Assembly (NCBI GenBank): GCA_005885555.1
Contig: VAWN01000031.1
Location: forward strand, 1 to 55,745
DNA length: 55,745 bases
Source of the DNA: Actinomycetota bacterium
GTDB taxonomy: Bacteria; Actinomycetota; Actinomycetes; Mycobacteriales; Micromonosporaceae
Direction of reading: 5' to 3'
The translations under genes and the position numbers were made by a program. Positions 43,865 to 53,175 of the stretch are shown in pieces (the first letter of the stretch is position 1; every line of letters starts with the position of its first letter). The notes below the pieces were generated by a model. The model ran no database searches. It saw only the letters and a list, made by a program, of their open reading frames with translations, and was not told the origin of the DNA.

Positions 43865-45126
43865 GCGGCCTCACCGTCACCGGTACGACCATCACCCCGA
43901 TCGCGGTCAAGGACCCGCCGCTGCTCAACTCCGTCGGGGTGCACCAGCCGTTCGCGCTGCGCTCGATCGTCGAGGTGCACACCAACGCCGGGATCACCGG
44001 CCTGTCCGAGGCGTACGGCGACGACCCGACCCTGGCCAACCTGCGCGCCGCGGCGGCGGCGCTGGTCGGCCTGGACGCGTTCGACATCAACGGTCTGGGC
44101 CGCCGCGTCGCGCTCGCGCTCGGCCAGGTCACCCCGGACTCGCCGACGGAGCTGGTCGGCGCGCCGAGCGTGGCCAAGACGGTCGCGTCGACCGTGTCGG
44201 CGTTCGAGGTCGCGCTGTTCGACGCGCAGGGCAGGGCGCTGGGCCGGCGGGTCTGCGACCTGCTCGGCGGGGCGGTCCGCGAGGCGGTGCCGTTCAGCGG
44301 GTACCTGTTCTACAAGTGGGCCGGGCATCCCGGACAGGAGCCGGACCGGTTCGGCGCGGCGCTGGACCCCGACGGCATCGTCGCGCAGGCCAAGTGGCTG
44401 GTCGACACCTACGGGTTCGGCTCGCTCAAGCTCAAGGGCGGGGTCTGCCCGCCGGACGAGGAGATCGCGGCGATCCGCGCGCTGCGCGCCGCGTTCCCGG
44501 ACCACCCGCTGCGGCTGGACCCCAACGCGAACTGGACCGTGCAGACCAGCCACCATGTCGCGGGCGAGCTGGACGGCGTGCTGGAGTACCTGGAGGACCC
44601 GACGCCGGGCATCCCCGGCATGGCGGCCGTCGCGGCGCGGACCAGCCTGCCGCTGGCCACGAACATGTGCGTCACCTCTTTCGAGGACGTACCCGACGGC
44701 ATCGCCCAGGGCGCGGTACAGATCATCCTGTCCGACCACCACTTCTGGGGCGGCTTCCGGGCCTCGCAGAAGCTCGCCGGCATCTGCGAGACCTTCGGGC
44801 TGGGCCTGTCCATGCACTCCAACACCCACCTGGGGCTGAGCCTCGCGGCGATGACCCACCTGGCCGCGGCCACGCCGAACCTCACCTACGCCTGCGACAC
44901 CCACTCGCCGTGGCAGACCGAGGAGGTGATCGAGCCGGGTGCGGTGCGGTTCGTCGACGGGACGGTACCCGTGCCGCCCGGCCCGGGCCTCGGCGTGACG
45001 CTGGACCGGGACGCGCTGGCCCGGCTGCACGAGCAGTACCGTGAATGCGGTGTCCGGCACCGCGACGACATCACGCCGATGCGCGTGGTACACCCGGACT
45101 GGACAGGAAAGAGGCCCCGGTTCTGA
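43861..45126 (+). CDS. gudD: Glucarate dehydratase-like enolase-superfamily enzyme
   Basis: This 421-residue enzyme has the enolase-superfamily capping domain and barrel. The base lysines are in LKLKGG, metal ligands in RLDPNANW and LEDPTPG, and the His of the second base in SMHSNTHLG. LSDHHFWGGF and ATNMCVTSFED are glucarate dehydratase-type segments. It should dehydrate D-glucarate or a stereoisomer to 5-keto-4-deoxyglucarate. Galactarate or idarate use is possible. The GTG overlaps the previous stop. Confidence 0.9.
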   Translation: MSGLTVTGTTITPIAVKDPPLLNSVGVHQPFALRSIVEVHTNAGITGLSEAYGDDPTLANLRAAAAALVGLDAFDINGLGRRVALALGQVTPDSPTELVGAPSVAKTVASTVSAFEVALFDAQGRALGRRVCDLLGGAVREAVPFSGYLFYKWAGHPGQEPDRFGAALDPDGIVAQAKWLVDTYGFGSLKLKGGVCPPDEEIAAIRALRAAFPDHPLRLDPNANWTVQTSHHVAGELDGVLEYLEDPTPGIPGMAAVAARTSLPLATNMCVTSFEDVPDGIAQGAVQIILSDHHFWGGFRASQKLAGICETFGLGLSMHSNTHLGLSLAAMTHLAAATPNLTYACDTHSPWQTEEVIEPGAVRFVDGTVPVPPGPGLGVTLDRDALARLHEQYRECGVRHRDDITPMRVVHPDWTGKRPRF

Positions 45127-46331
45127 TGGAGACCGCCGCCTATCTGTACCCCTGGGACGTGGTTGGCGACCCGGCCGCGGCGGACCTGTACGCCGGGCTG
45201 GGCCTGCACCACGTCACCCTCGCCGCGGTGTACCACGCGACCCGCGCGCTGACCCCGCGCCATCCCCGGCACCGGGTGGTGGTGGCCGAGCACTCCGCCG
45301 CCTACTACCCGCTGTCCACCGACCGCTGGGACGGTACCCTGCTGTACCCGCCGGGCGCCGAGTGGACCGGCGGCACCGACGCGTTCGGCGTGGCGACGGC
45401 CGCGCTGCTCGCGGCCGGGCTGCCGGTACACGCCTGGGTCGTGGTCAACCACGTCGACCTGCCCGGGCCGGCCGAGTTCGCGGTCGTCAACGCCTACGGC
45501 GACCGGTACCCGTGGGCGCTGTGCCCGGCCCAGGAGGCGGTGCACCAGTACGCCCTGGGCCTGGCCGGCGACGTCGCGGAACTGCCCGGCATCACCGGCG
45601 TGGAGCTGGAGTCGTTCGGCTGGTACGGCTTCGACCATCTCTCCGCGCACGACAAGGTCGGCGGGGTCCGGCTGACCGGCGCCGAGCAGTACCTGTTCTC
45701 GCTGTGCTTCTGCGACGCCTGCGACGGCGCCTACCGGGCCGCCGGCATCCACCCGGACGAGCTGCGCGGGCGGGTCCGGGCCGCGCTGGACCCGGTGTTC
45801 GCCGGCGCGGGCCCGGTGGCGCAGCCGGCGGACGCCGCCCAGCCGGAGGACGAGGTCGCCGCGATCGACGCGCTGCTCGGTGGCGAGCTGTCCGCGGCGG
45901 TCCGGGCTACCCGCGACCGGGTCATCGACCGGTACCGCGCGGCTGTCGTGGGCCGGATCCGCGAGCAGCGACCGGATCTCGCGGTGCTCGCCCACGCCAG
46001 CCCGCAGGCACACCGGTACCTCGCCTTCACCGGGGTCGACGCGACGCGGGCCGACGACCTGTTCGACGGCCTGGTGGTCAACTGCTGGCAGGGCCTCGCC
46101 GCGCTGGAGGCGACCCGCGCGTCCGCCGCCCCCGGCCTGGGCGTGATGGCGAGCTTCCTCGCCATCGAGGGCATGGGCGGCCGGCCGGACACGCTGGCCG
46201 GGCAGGGCCTCGCCGCGCAGGCCGCGGGTGCGGACGGCATCCGGCTGTACCACGCGGGCCTGGCGGGCGCCACCGACCTGGCAGGGATCCGCGAGTTGAC
46301 GCAGACACTGGCGAAGGGAGCAGACCGGTGA
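45126..46331 (+). CDS. Conserved protein of unknown function in the glucarate operon
   Basis: This 401-residue cytoplasmic protein begins METAAYLYPWDVVGDPAAA and contains DLYAGLGLHHVTLAAVYHATRA, GVELESFGWYGFDHL and a cysteine cluster SLCFCDACDGAY (CxCxxC). The alternation of beta and alpha segments suggests a TIM barrel, and the cysteine cluster resembles that of some uncharacterised GHL/DUF-type glycosidase-like proteins. I cannot assign a family. It lies between dehydratase and aldehyde dehydrogenase genes with one- and four-base overlaps, so it is almost certainly part of the pathway. A glycosidase freeing a uronate or aldarate, or an epimerase or lactonase role, are speculative options. 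Confidence 0.9.
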   Translation: METAAYLYPWDVVGDPAAADLYAGLGLHHVTLAAVYHATRALTPRHPRHRVVVAEHSAAYYPLSTDRWDGTLLYPPGAEWTGGTDAFGVATAALLAAGLPVHAWVVVNHVDLPGPAEFAVVNAYGDRYPWALCPAQEAVHQYALGLAGDVAELPGITGVELESFGWYGFDHLSAHDKVGGVRLTGAEQYLFSLCFCDACDGAYRAAGIHPDELRGRVRAALDPVFAGAGPVAQPADAAQPEDEVAAIDALLGGELSAAVRATRDRVIDRYRAAVVGRIREQRPDLAVLAHASPQAHRYLAFTGVDATRADDLFDGLVVNCWQGLAALEATRASAAPGLGVMASFLAIEGMGGRPDTLAGQGLAAQAAGADGIRLYHAGLAGATDLAGIRELTQTLAKGADR

Positions 46332-47842
46332 CGGAGGTCTGGAGCATTGACGCGCGTACCGGCGAGAAGGTCGAGCGGGTCGGCGAGCACGCCACGACGG
46401 AGCAGGTCGACGCGGCGGTCCGCGCGGCAGCGGCGGCCGGATCGACGCTCGTCGACGCCGGCCTGGCCGGCCGGGCGACCCTGCTGCGGGCGGTGTCCGA
46501 CGCGATCGAGGCGGACGCGGACGCGATCGTGGCCGCCGCCGACCGGGAGTCGGCGCTGGGCCCCACCCGGCTGCGCGGCGAACTGGCCCGTACCACCTAC
46601 CAGCTGCGGCTGTTCGCCGAGGTACTCGCCGACGGGGCATACCTGGAGATCATCATCGACCATCCGGACCCGACCGCGATCCCGGCGCCCCGCCCGGACC
46701 TGCGCCGGATGCTGGTACCGGTCGGCGTGGTCGGGGTGTTCTCCGCGAGCAACTTCCCGCTGGCGTTCAGCGTGGCCGGCGGCGACACCGCCAGCGCCCT
46801 CGCGGCCGGCTGCCCGGTCGTCGTCAAGGCGCACTCCGGCCACCCGTTGACGTCGGAACTGGTGGCCGCCGCGGTCCGCCGCGCGGCCGCCACGGCCGGC
46901 TTCCCGGAGGACGTGCTGACCCTGATCCACGGCCGCCAGGCGGGCACCGGGCTGGTCCGTCACCCGCTGGTCAAGGCGGTCGGGTTCACCGGCTCGCTGG
47001 GCGGCGGCCGGGCGCTGTTCGACCTGGCCTGCGGCCGGCCCGACCCGATCCCGTTCTACGGCGAGCTGGGCAGCATCAACCCGCTCGTGGTGACCCCGTC
47101 GGCCGCGGCCGAACGGGCCGAGGCGATCGCCTCGGGGCTGGCCGGTTCGGTCACCCTCGGCGTCGGCCAGTTCTGCACCAAGCCGGGCCTGGCGTTCGTA
47201 CCGGCGGGGGAGGACGGCGAGCGGCTGGTCAGCGCGCTCGGCGAGGCCGCGGCGCAGATCCCCGGCGGGGCGATGCTGACGCCGAGCATCCACGAGGCGT
47301 TCGTGGAGGGTGCCGCGGCCCGGGTGGCGCACGCCGGGGTGCGCACGGTACTGGCCAAGGACGGCGAGGTCTGCCCGCACGTCCTGGTCGCGCCCGCGAC
47401 GGCACTGGACGACCTGCTCGTCGAGGAGTGCTTCGGCCCGCTGGTGATGGTCGTCCAGTACGCGACCGAAGACGAGCTGTTCGCCGCGCTGGACCGGGTA
47501 CCCGGCAGCCTCACCGCGACCATCCACAGTGGATCGGACGAGGGCAAGCCGGGTTCGCTGGCCGACCGGGTGGCGCTCAAGGTACGGGAACGGGCCGGCC
47601 GGCTGGTCTGGAACGGCTTCCCGACCGGGGTCGCGGTGACCTGGGCCCAGCACCACGGCGGGCCCTGGCCGGCGACCACGTTCTCCGCGCACACGTCGGT
47701 GGGTACCACGGCGATCCGCCGGTTCCTGCGGCCGGTGACGTACCAGGACGCGCCGGCCGGCCTGCTGCCGCCGGAGCTGGCCGAGGACAACCCGCTCGGC
47801 CTGCCGCGCCGGGTGGACGGAAGGATCGAGGTTCGTGGCTGA
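46328..47842 (+). CDS. 2-oxoglutarate semialdehyde dehydrogenase
   Basis: This 504-residue aldehyde dehydrogenase has the catalytic Cys in GVGQFCTKPG (C283), the general-base Glu in FYGELGSINP (E246) and FGASNFP-like FSASNFPLAFSVAGGDTASALAAGCPV. This last segment is the hallmark of the aldarate/hydroxyproline-type 2-oxoglutarate semialdehyde dehydrogenases. It would oxidise the KdgD product to 2-oxoglutarate with NAD(P)+. The GTG overlaps the previous stop, and its own end overlaps the IclR gene by 8 bases. Confidence 0.93.
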   Translation: MTEVWSIDARTGEKVERVGEHATTEQVDAAVRAAAAAGSTLVDAGLAGRATLLRAVSDAIEADADAIVAAADRESALGPTRLRGELARTTYQLRLFAEVLADGAYLEIIIDHPDPTAIPAPRPDLRRMLVPVGVVGVFSASNFPLAFSVAGGDTASALAAGCPVVVKAHSGHPLTSELVAAAVRRAAATAGFPEDVLTLIHGRQAGTGLVRHPLVKAVGFTGSLGGGRALFDLACGRPDPIPFYGELGSINPLVVTPSAAAERAEAIASGLAGSVTLGVGQFCTKPGLAFVPAGEDGERLVSALGEAAAQIPGGAMLTPSIHEAFVEGAAARVAHAGVRTVLAKDGEVCPHVLVAPATALDDLLVEECFGPLVMVVQYATEDELFAALDRVPGSLTATIHSGSDEGKPGSLADRVALKVRERAGRLVWNGFPTGVAVTWAQHHGGPWPATTFSAHTSVGTTAIRRFLRPVTYQDAPAGLLPPELAEDNPLGLPRRVDGRIEVRG

Positions 47843-48605
47843 CACGCTGGCCGCACCGCCAGCATCGCCGGTCAAGTCCGCGCTGCGGACGGTGGAGCTG
47901 CTGGAGTTCTTCGCCGGGCACCGGGGCCTGCACAGCCTGGCGGAGCTCCAGCAGCGCCTGGGGTACCCGAAGAGCAGCCTGTACATGCTCCTGCGGACGC
48001 TGACCGACCTGGGCTGGGTGGAGACCGACAGCACCGGCACGCTGTACGGCATCGGACTGCGCGCGCTGCTCGTCGGTACCTCCTACATCGACGGTGACCA
48101 CGTCGTGCGGGGGGCCCGGGACACCCTGGACTGGCTGGCCGAGACGACCACGGAGACGGTGCACCTGGCCCGGCTGGACGGCACCGACGTGGTCTACCTG
48201 ACCACCCGCGAGTCGCAGCACTACCTGCGCCCGATGTCGCGGGTCGGCCGCCGGTTGCCGGCGCACACCACGTCGCTGGGCAAGTCGCTGCTCGCCGAGC
48301 GGACCGACGAGGAGGTACGGGCGCTGCTGCCCGCGACGCTGTCCGGGCTGACCCCGAACACCCTCGTCGACCATGCGGAGCTGGCCCGGGACCTGGCCGC
48401 CACGCGGGAACGCGGCTACGCCGTGGACCGCGAGGAGAACGTGCTGGGCGTGTGCTGCTTCGGTGCGGCGCTGCGGTACCGCCGGCCGGCGCGGGACGCG
48501 ATCAGCTGCTCGGTACCGGTGGCCCGGCTCACCGGCGGCCGCGAGGAGCAGATCGTCGCGGCGCTGCTCGGCGCCCGCGACCGCCTGGAACGCATGTTGC
48601 GCTGA
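47835..48605 (+). CDS. IclR-family transcriptional regulator
   Basis: This 256-residue regulator has an N-terminal winged helix (about 15-75; SLAELQQRLGYPKSSLYMLLRTL) and the IclR effector domain (about 90-250; LPAHTTSLGKSLLAE and GYAVDREENVLGVCCFGA). It is the last gene of the aldarate operon, with an 8-base overlap, so it probably controls that operon in response to a pathway acid. A 10-bp hairpin follows. A possible operator is at 39737-39752. Confidence 0.93.
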   Translation: MADTLAAPPASPVKSALRTVELLEFFAGHRGLHSLAELQQRLGYPKSSLYMLLRTLTDLGWVETDSTGTLYGIGLRALLVGTSYIDGDHVVRGARDTLDWLAETTTETVHLARLDGTDVVYLTTRESQHYLRPMSRVGRRLPAHTTSLGKSLLAERTDEEVRALLPATLSGLTPNTLVDHAELARDLAATRERGYAVDREENVLGVCCFGAALRYRRPARDAISCSVPVARLTGGREEQIVAALLGARDRLERMLR

Positions 48606-48631
48606 CCCGAGGCCGCTGACGGTGGCCGCTA

Positions 48632-48657
48632 CGCCCGACCGGTCACGCGGTCGGGCG
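48632..48657. terminator. Bidirectional terminator after the aldarate operon
   Basis: CGCCCGACCG and CGGTCGGGCG (48632-48641, 48648-48657) form a perfect 10-bp stem. The 6-base loop contains the stop codon of the convergent small gene. Confidence 0.78.
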
Positions 48658-48903
48658 CTTCATCGAGTAGGTCACCATGTGCAGCCGCTGCGGCTGCCCG
48701 ACCAGCAGGGCGGCCCGGTCGTACACCTGCCAGCCGTCGGCGCCGGCCCGGTTGAGGTGCTTGATGTCGTCGAACCGCTCGTCGGTGCCCCAGTTCTTCG
48801 CGCCGCCCGGGTAGTAGAAGACGGCCTGCCAGTCCATGAACTTGTCGGTGCCGAAGCTGCCGGTCGAGCGGTACTCCAGTCGCGCGTACTCCCAAGCCGT
48901 CAC
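48643..48903 (-). CDS. DUF4177-like small protein
   Basis: This 86-residue protein begins with VTAWEYARLEYRSTGS and has LNRAGADGWQVYDRAALL, the layout of the DUF4177 fold (a short antiparallel sheet with two Trp). Members have no known function. A GTG start is used and no good ribosome-binding site is seen. It is 38 bases downstream of the propeller lipoprotein gene and may share its transcript. Confidence 0.75.
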   Translation of the reverse strand: MTAWEYARLEYRSTGSFGTDKFMDWQAVFYYPGGAKNWGTDERFDDIKHLNRAGADGWQVYDRAALLVGQPQRLHMVTYSMKRPTA

Positions 48904-48941
48904 GCATCCATGATGCCGTAGTGACGCGGCAGCGAAAGGGT

Positions 48942-50327
48942 TCAGCCCGGGTTGATCGCGACCACCGCATCGAGCGTGCCGACATAGGCCCGCCCACCGG
49001 CCAGCGTCGGCGCGGCGAAGTGCGGCGTGGTACCGATCTTCAGCTGCTGCCGTACCGTGCCGTTGCCCGGATCCAGCGCGTACAGGACCCCGCCGTCGTA
49101 GTCGATCACCCACAGCGCCCCACCGCCGAGGGTCGGCGAACCGGCCGCCGCCACCGCCGCGTGCCAGCGCACCGCGAGGTGCCCGGCGGCGTCCACCTGG
49201 ACCGCCCGTGTCCCGTCCGTGCACGGCAGGTAGGCCATGTCGCCGTCGACCGCGGCGCCGCCGTAGGCTTCGCAGGTCTCGGCCTGGGCGACCTGCCCGC
49301 CGATCCCGCCGAGACGGTCCGGTCGCAGTGTGTACCCGACGCCGCGCTTGCCGGCGATGAGGACGTACCCGTTGACCACGACGGGTGTCATCGACCCGAG
49401 GTCGAGGTCGCGGTTGTTGTCCTGCGCCCAGGTGCCCGGCGCGAAGCTGTCCTTGAGGTGCAGGTCGGGATCGAGCGCGATGACCGAGTCGCTGCCGTCG
49501 TAGCTGCCGCCGGTCGACTCACCGTTGCCCACCGGGAACAGCAACCGTCCATTGTGGACGATGCCGCCGGCGGGCGACCAGATGCCGCCCTCCCGCGAGG
49601 CGGGGATGGCATAGCTGATCGCCGCCCCGGTACCGGTCGTCGGGATGCCCACCACCGAACCGATGTAGCTGCCGCAGTCGCCGTAGAGGCCGCCGTAGGG
49701 GATGTAGACCCGGCCGTTGTACAGCGTCAGCGCGGAGCGCTGCTGGTGCGCCACCGGGGTGCCCTTGGGCGCTTCGGCCGCCCGGGTCACCTTGACCGCG
49801 CCGGTGGCCGCGTCGAGGCCGAACAGCGTATGGTGCGCGCCAGCCGTCTCGGCCAGCGCGAACACCAGCCGGGTGTCCGGGTCGTAGACCATCGTGCTGG
49901 TGATGCCCAGCGGGTTGACGTTGCCGCACGGCAGCTGCGAGCGGGGCATCGGCTCGCCGACGTGGGTGGACCAGCGGACCTTCCCGCTGTCCGCGGCCAG
50001 CGCGTAGACGGTGTCGTGCTCGGTGGCGGCATACACCGTGTCGCCGATGACCAGCGGCTGCCCGTACACCGCGCCGTCCAGCGTGGCCTTCCAGGCCTGG
50101 GACAGGGCGCGGGGTGCGGGGAAGTCCGCCGGCAGCCCGGTCCGCGTGTTGTCCTTGTGGTAGGTCGGCCAGTCGCCGTCGGCGAGGGGCGGGCTGCTGC
50201 TGTCCGGCGCCGGGCTCACCACCCGTTCCGACGGTACCGGGCCGGGCTGCAGCGGTTTGGCCCGGTCGCACGCCGTGACCAGGAGGATCGCGGCGGCGAC
50301 GATGACGGCGGAGCGTCCCGGTCTCAT
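48942..50327 (-). CDS. PQQ-like beta-propeller lipoprotein
   Basis: This 461-residue protein has a lipobox signal (LLVTACDR, Cys about 20) and eight or so PQQ-type blades with repeated TVYALAADSGKVRW, VYAA and LYALDPGNGTVRQ motifs. It resembles BamB-like propellers, which in Gram-positive bacteria serve as extracellular scaffolds or quinoprotein-like domains. No PQQ-dehydrogenase ligand set is evident, so an enzymatic role is doubtful. It is divergent from the Gfo/Idh/MocA gene with a 96-bp shared promoter region. Confidence 0.88.
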   Translation of the reverse strand: MRPGRSAVIVAAAILLVTACDRAKPLQPGPVPSERVVSPAPDSSSPPLADGDWPTYHKDNTRTGLPADFPAPRALSQAWKATLDGAVYGQPLVIGDTVYAATEHDTVYALAADSGKVRWSTHVGEPMPRSQLPCGNVNPLGITSTMVYDPDTRLVFALAETAGAHHTLFGLDAATGAVKVTRAAEAPKGTPVAHQQRSALTLYNGRVYIPYGGLYGDCGSYIGSVVGIPTTGTGAAISYAIPASREGGIWSPAGGIVHNGRLLFPVGNGESTGGSYDGSDSVIALDPDLHLKDSFAPGTWAQDNNRDLDLGSMTPVVVNGYVLIAGKRGVGYTLRPDRLGGIGGQVAQAETCEAYGGAAVDGDMAYLPCTDGTRAVQVDAAGHLAVRWHAAVAAAGSPTLGGGALWVIDYDGGVLYALDPGNGTVRQQLKIGTTPHFAAPTLAGGRAYVGTLDAVVAINPG

Positions 50328-50423
50328 GGGTCTCTACTATGCCCGACGATCGGCATCCGGCCGGAGTGTCGCCAGGCGCCTCGGGAGGGTCCGCGCCCGC
50401 GCCCGCCGCAATATCATTGCCCG

Positions 50424-51347
50424 ATGCTGAGGTTCGGGCTGCTGGGCACCGGGTACTGGGCCGCCGAGACGCACGCCGCCGGGTTGCGCGGGCACCCGGA
50501 CGCCGAATTCGTCGGGGTGTGGGGCCGCAACCCCGCGAAGGCCGGCACCATCGCCGAGCGGTACGGCGTGCGCGCCTACTCCGACGTCGACGCGCTGATC
50601 ACCGACGTGGACGCGCTGGCCGTGGCCCTTGCGCCGGACGTGCAGGCCGACCTCGCGCGGCGCGCCGCCCGGGCCGGCCGGCACCTGTTGCTGGACAAGC
50701 CGGTCGCGCTGTCCCTTTCCGCGGCCGACGCGCTGGTCGAGGCGGTCGACGCGGCGGGGGTGTCCGCGCTGGTCTTCACCACCAACCGGTACCGGCCGGA
50801 GGTCGCCGGTTTCCTCGCCGACGCGGCCGCCACGGGTGGCTGGTCCGGCTCCCGTACCACGCTCTACGGCGCCGTCAAGGCGGCCGGCAGCCCGTACGCC
50901 GACTCGCCGTGGCGCGACGACAAGGGCGGCCTGTGGGACCTCGGTCCGCACGCGCTGGCCTCGATCGTGCCGGTGCTCGGTCCCGTCGTCGAGGTCGCCG
51001 CGATGACCGCACCGGCGAAGACGCACCACGTGCTGGCACGCCATGCCGGCGGCGCGGTCAGCACCCTGCACCTGAGCATCCACCAGACGCCCGCGGCGAC
51101 CGTCTGGGAGACGGTACTGTTCGGCCCGGCCGGTGCGGCCACGCTGCCGACGCTGACCACGGAGCTGGTCGACGCGTTCCGGGCCGCGGTCGCGCACCTG
51201 GTCGCCAACGCGGCCGCCGGCATCGGTGACGACCCGCTGGACGTGCACGCCGGCCGCGACGCGGTGGCCGTGCTGGTGGCCGCCGAGCAGGCGGCCACCG
51301 AGGGCCGGACGGTACCGGTGCCTACCAGGACGCCACGGCCGGAATGA
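50424..51347 (+). CDS. Gfo/Idh/MocA-family oxidoreductase
   Basis: This 307-residue protein opens with the Rossmann motif RFGLLGTGYWAAETH and has the conserved DKPVALS segment, which corresponds to the EKP motif of the family. The C-terminal dimerisation domain includes KGGLWDLGPHAL, which carries the usual Asp/His catalytic region. It would oxidise or reduce a sugar or inositol with NAD(P). Substrate is unknown. Its 3' end overlaps the convergent LLM gene by 26 bases. Confidence 0.9.
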   Translation: MLRFGLLGTGYWAAETHAAGLRGHPDAEFVGVWGRNPAKAGTIAERYGVRAYSDVDALITDVDALAVALAPDVQADLARRAARAGRHLLLDKPVALSLSAADALVEAVDAAGVSALVFTTNRYRPEVAGFLADAAATGGWSGSRTTLYGAVKAAGSPYADSPWRDDKGGLWDLGPHALASIVPVLGPVVEVAAMTAPAKTHHVLARHAGGAVSTLHLSIHQTPAATVWETVLFGPAGAATLPTLTTELVDAFRAAVAHLVANAAAGIGDDPLDVHAGRDAVAVLVAAEQAATEGRTVPVPTRTPRPE

Positions 51348-52194
51348 CCTCCTGGCCGATGATCTCCAGCGGCGTGATGTCGTAGACGTCGGGCACCGAG
51401 CCGATCGTCGCGCCGAACCCGAGGTCGGCCAGCCGCCGCAGATCGGCCAGTACCGCGTCGACCCGTTCGCCCTTGGCACCCACGTCCGGCACGTAGAGGG
51501 CCGTCTTGAGGATCTCGTCGTAGTCGCGCCCCTCGCGCTCGCAGTGCCCGCGCAGCACCTCCAGCTTGTGCTCCACGTCCGGGGTGTTGAACAGGTTGCA
51601 CGCGTCGGCGTACTTCGCGACCAGCCGCAGGGTCTTCTTCTCCCCGCCGCCACCGATCATGATCGGCGGGTACGGCGTGCGCAGCGGCGCCGGCGAGTTC
51701 AGCGGCCGGGCGAGCTGGTTGTACCTGCCCTCGAACGGCGTTTCGTCGCCGCGGCCCATCTGCTGGTAGATCCGCAGCGCCTCCTCCAGCCGCTCGAAGC
51801 GCTCGGCGACCGGAGGGAACGGTACCCCGAGCCCGCGCGACTCCTCCTCGTTCCAGGCCGCGCCGATACCCAGCCAGGCCCGGCCGGCCGACAGCACGTC
51901 CAGCGTCGTGACGGTCTTCGCGAGCAGCCCCGGGTACCGGTAGATGACGCCGGTCATCACCGTGAGCAGCTCGACGCGGGTGGTGTGCGCGGCGAGGAAC
52001 CCCAGCGTCGTGTACGCCTCCAGCATCTCCCGCTCGGGCGGCCCCAGGTAGCCGATCTGGAAGAAGTGGTCCATCACCGCGAGGTAGCGGAAGCCGGCCT
52101 CGTCGGCGGTGCGGGCGACCCGGGCGAGGTCGGCGGCGAGCTGTCCGGGGCCGGCGGGGTTGGTGAAGTCGGGGATCTGAAGGCCGATCTGCAT
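51322..52194 (-). CDS. LLM-class F420-dependent oxidoreductase
   Basis: This 290-residue protein has a bacterial luciferase-like barrel (QIGLQIPDFTNPAGPG, YLAVMDHFFQ, RAWLGIGAAWNEEESRGLG, PPIMIGGGGEKKTLRLVAKYADACN). The pattern matches F420-dependent rather than FMN monooxygenases. Substrate unknown. Only 30 bases separate its start from the divergent LLM gene. Confidence 0.9.
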   Translation of the reverse strand: MQIGLQIPDFTNPAGPGQLAADLARVARTADEAGFRYLAVMDHFFQIGYLGPPEREMLEAYTTLGFLAAHTTRVELLTVMTGVIYRYPGLLAKTVTTLDVLSAGRAWLGIGAAWNEEESRGLGVPFPPVAERFERLEEALRIYQQMGRGDETPFEGRYNQLARPLNSPAPLRTPYPPIMIGGGGEKKTLRLVAKYADACNLFNTPDVEHKLEVLRGHCEREGRDYDEILKTALYVPDVGAKGERVDAVLADLRRLADLGFGATIGSVPDVYDITPLEIIGQEVIPAVASW

Positions 52195-52224
52195 GCCGCC
52201 GATTCTGCCGGGTACCCGGTGAGC

Positions 52225-53175
52225 ATGCGCATCGGATACTTCCTGTCATCTGAAGAGTTCGGCCCCGCGGACCTGCTCGACCAGGCGCGGCGGGCGGCCG
52301 ACGCCGGCTTCGACGCCCTCTGGATCTCCGACCACTTCCACCCGTGGCTGGAAGCGCAGGGCCACAGCCCGTTCGTCTGGTCGACGATCGGCGCGCTGAG
52401 CCAGGTCTGCCGGCTGCCGGTGACCACCGCGGTCACCTGCCCGACGGTGCGGCTGCACCCGGCGGTCGTCGCGCAGGCCGCGGCCACCAGCGCGGTACTG
52501 CACGAGGGCCGGTTCGTGCTCGGCGTGGGTTCCGGCGAGGCGCTCAACGAGCACATCTACGGCGCCGCGTGGCCGTCCGCGTCGGTGCGGCTGGAGATGC
52601 TCGAAGAGGCCGTCGACGTGATGCGCACGCTGTGGGCGGGCGGGTTCGTCGACTACCGCGGCGAGTACTACACGCTGGACAACGCGCGCATCTACACGCT
52701 GCCCGAGCAGCCGCCGAAGGTCTACGTGTCCGGGTTCGGTAAGCAGTCGATCGACCTGGCGGCGCAGATCGGCGACGGGTACATCAGCACGAAGCCGGAC
52801 GCCTCGATGGTCCAGCGGTTCCGGGACCAGGGCGGCGGGGACAAGCCGGCCGCGGCCGGGCTGAAGGTCTGCTACGCCGACACCGAGGACGAAGGGGTAC
52901 GCATCGCGCACGAGCGCTGGGCCAACGAGGGGCTGCCCGGCGAGCTGGCCCAGGTGCTGCCCTCGCCGAAGCACTTCGAGCAGGCGAGCAAGCTGGTGAC
53001 GCCGGACATGACGGCGCAGACGCACGCCTGCGGCAAGGACCCGGACAAGCACCTGGCCAGCATCGGCAAGTACATCGACGCCGGGTACGACGAGGTCTAC
53101 GTCAACAACATCGGCCCGCACTGGCCCGGTTTCTTCGACCTGTACGCCAAGGAGATCCTCCCGGCTCTGCGGTGA
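52225..53175 (+). CDS. LLM-class F420-dependent dehydrogenase, Fgd-like
   Basis: This 316-residue protein opens with RIGYFLSSEEFGPADLLDQARRA and has the SDHFHPW and VGSGEALNEHIYG segments typical of F420-dependent glucose-6-phosphate dehydrogenase-like enzymes. It could reduce F420 with a sugar phosphate or alcohol; the exact substrate is not proven. GTG at 52219 is an alternative start. Its stop overlaps recQ by GTGA. Confidence 0.9.
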   Translation: MRIGYFLSSEEFGPADLLDQARRAADAGFDALWISDHFHPWLEAQGHSPFVWSTIGALSQVCRLPVTTAVTCPTVRLHPAVVAQAAATSAVLHEGRFVLGVGSGEALNEHIYGAAWPSASVRLEMLEEAVDVMRTLWAGGFVDYRGEYYTLDNARIYTLPEQPPKVYVSGFGKQSIDLAAQIGDGYISTKPDASMVQRFRDQGGGDKPAAAGLKVCYADTEDEGVRIAHERWANEGLPGELAQVLPSPKHFEQASKLVTPDMTAQTHACGKDPDKHLASIGKYIDAGYDEVYVNNIGPHWPGFFDLYAKEILPALR

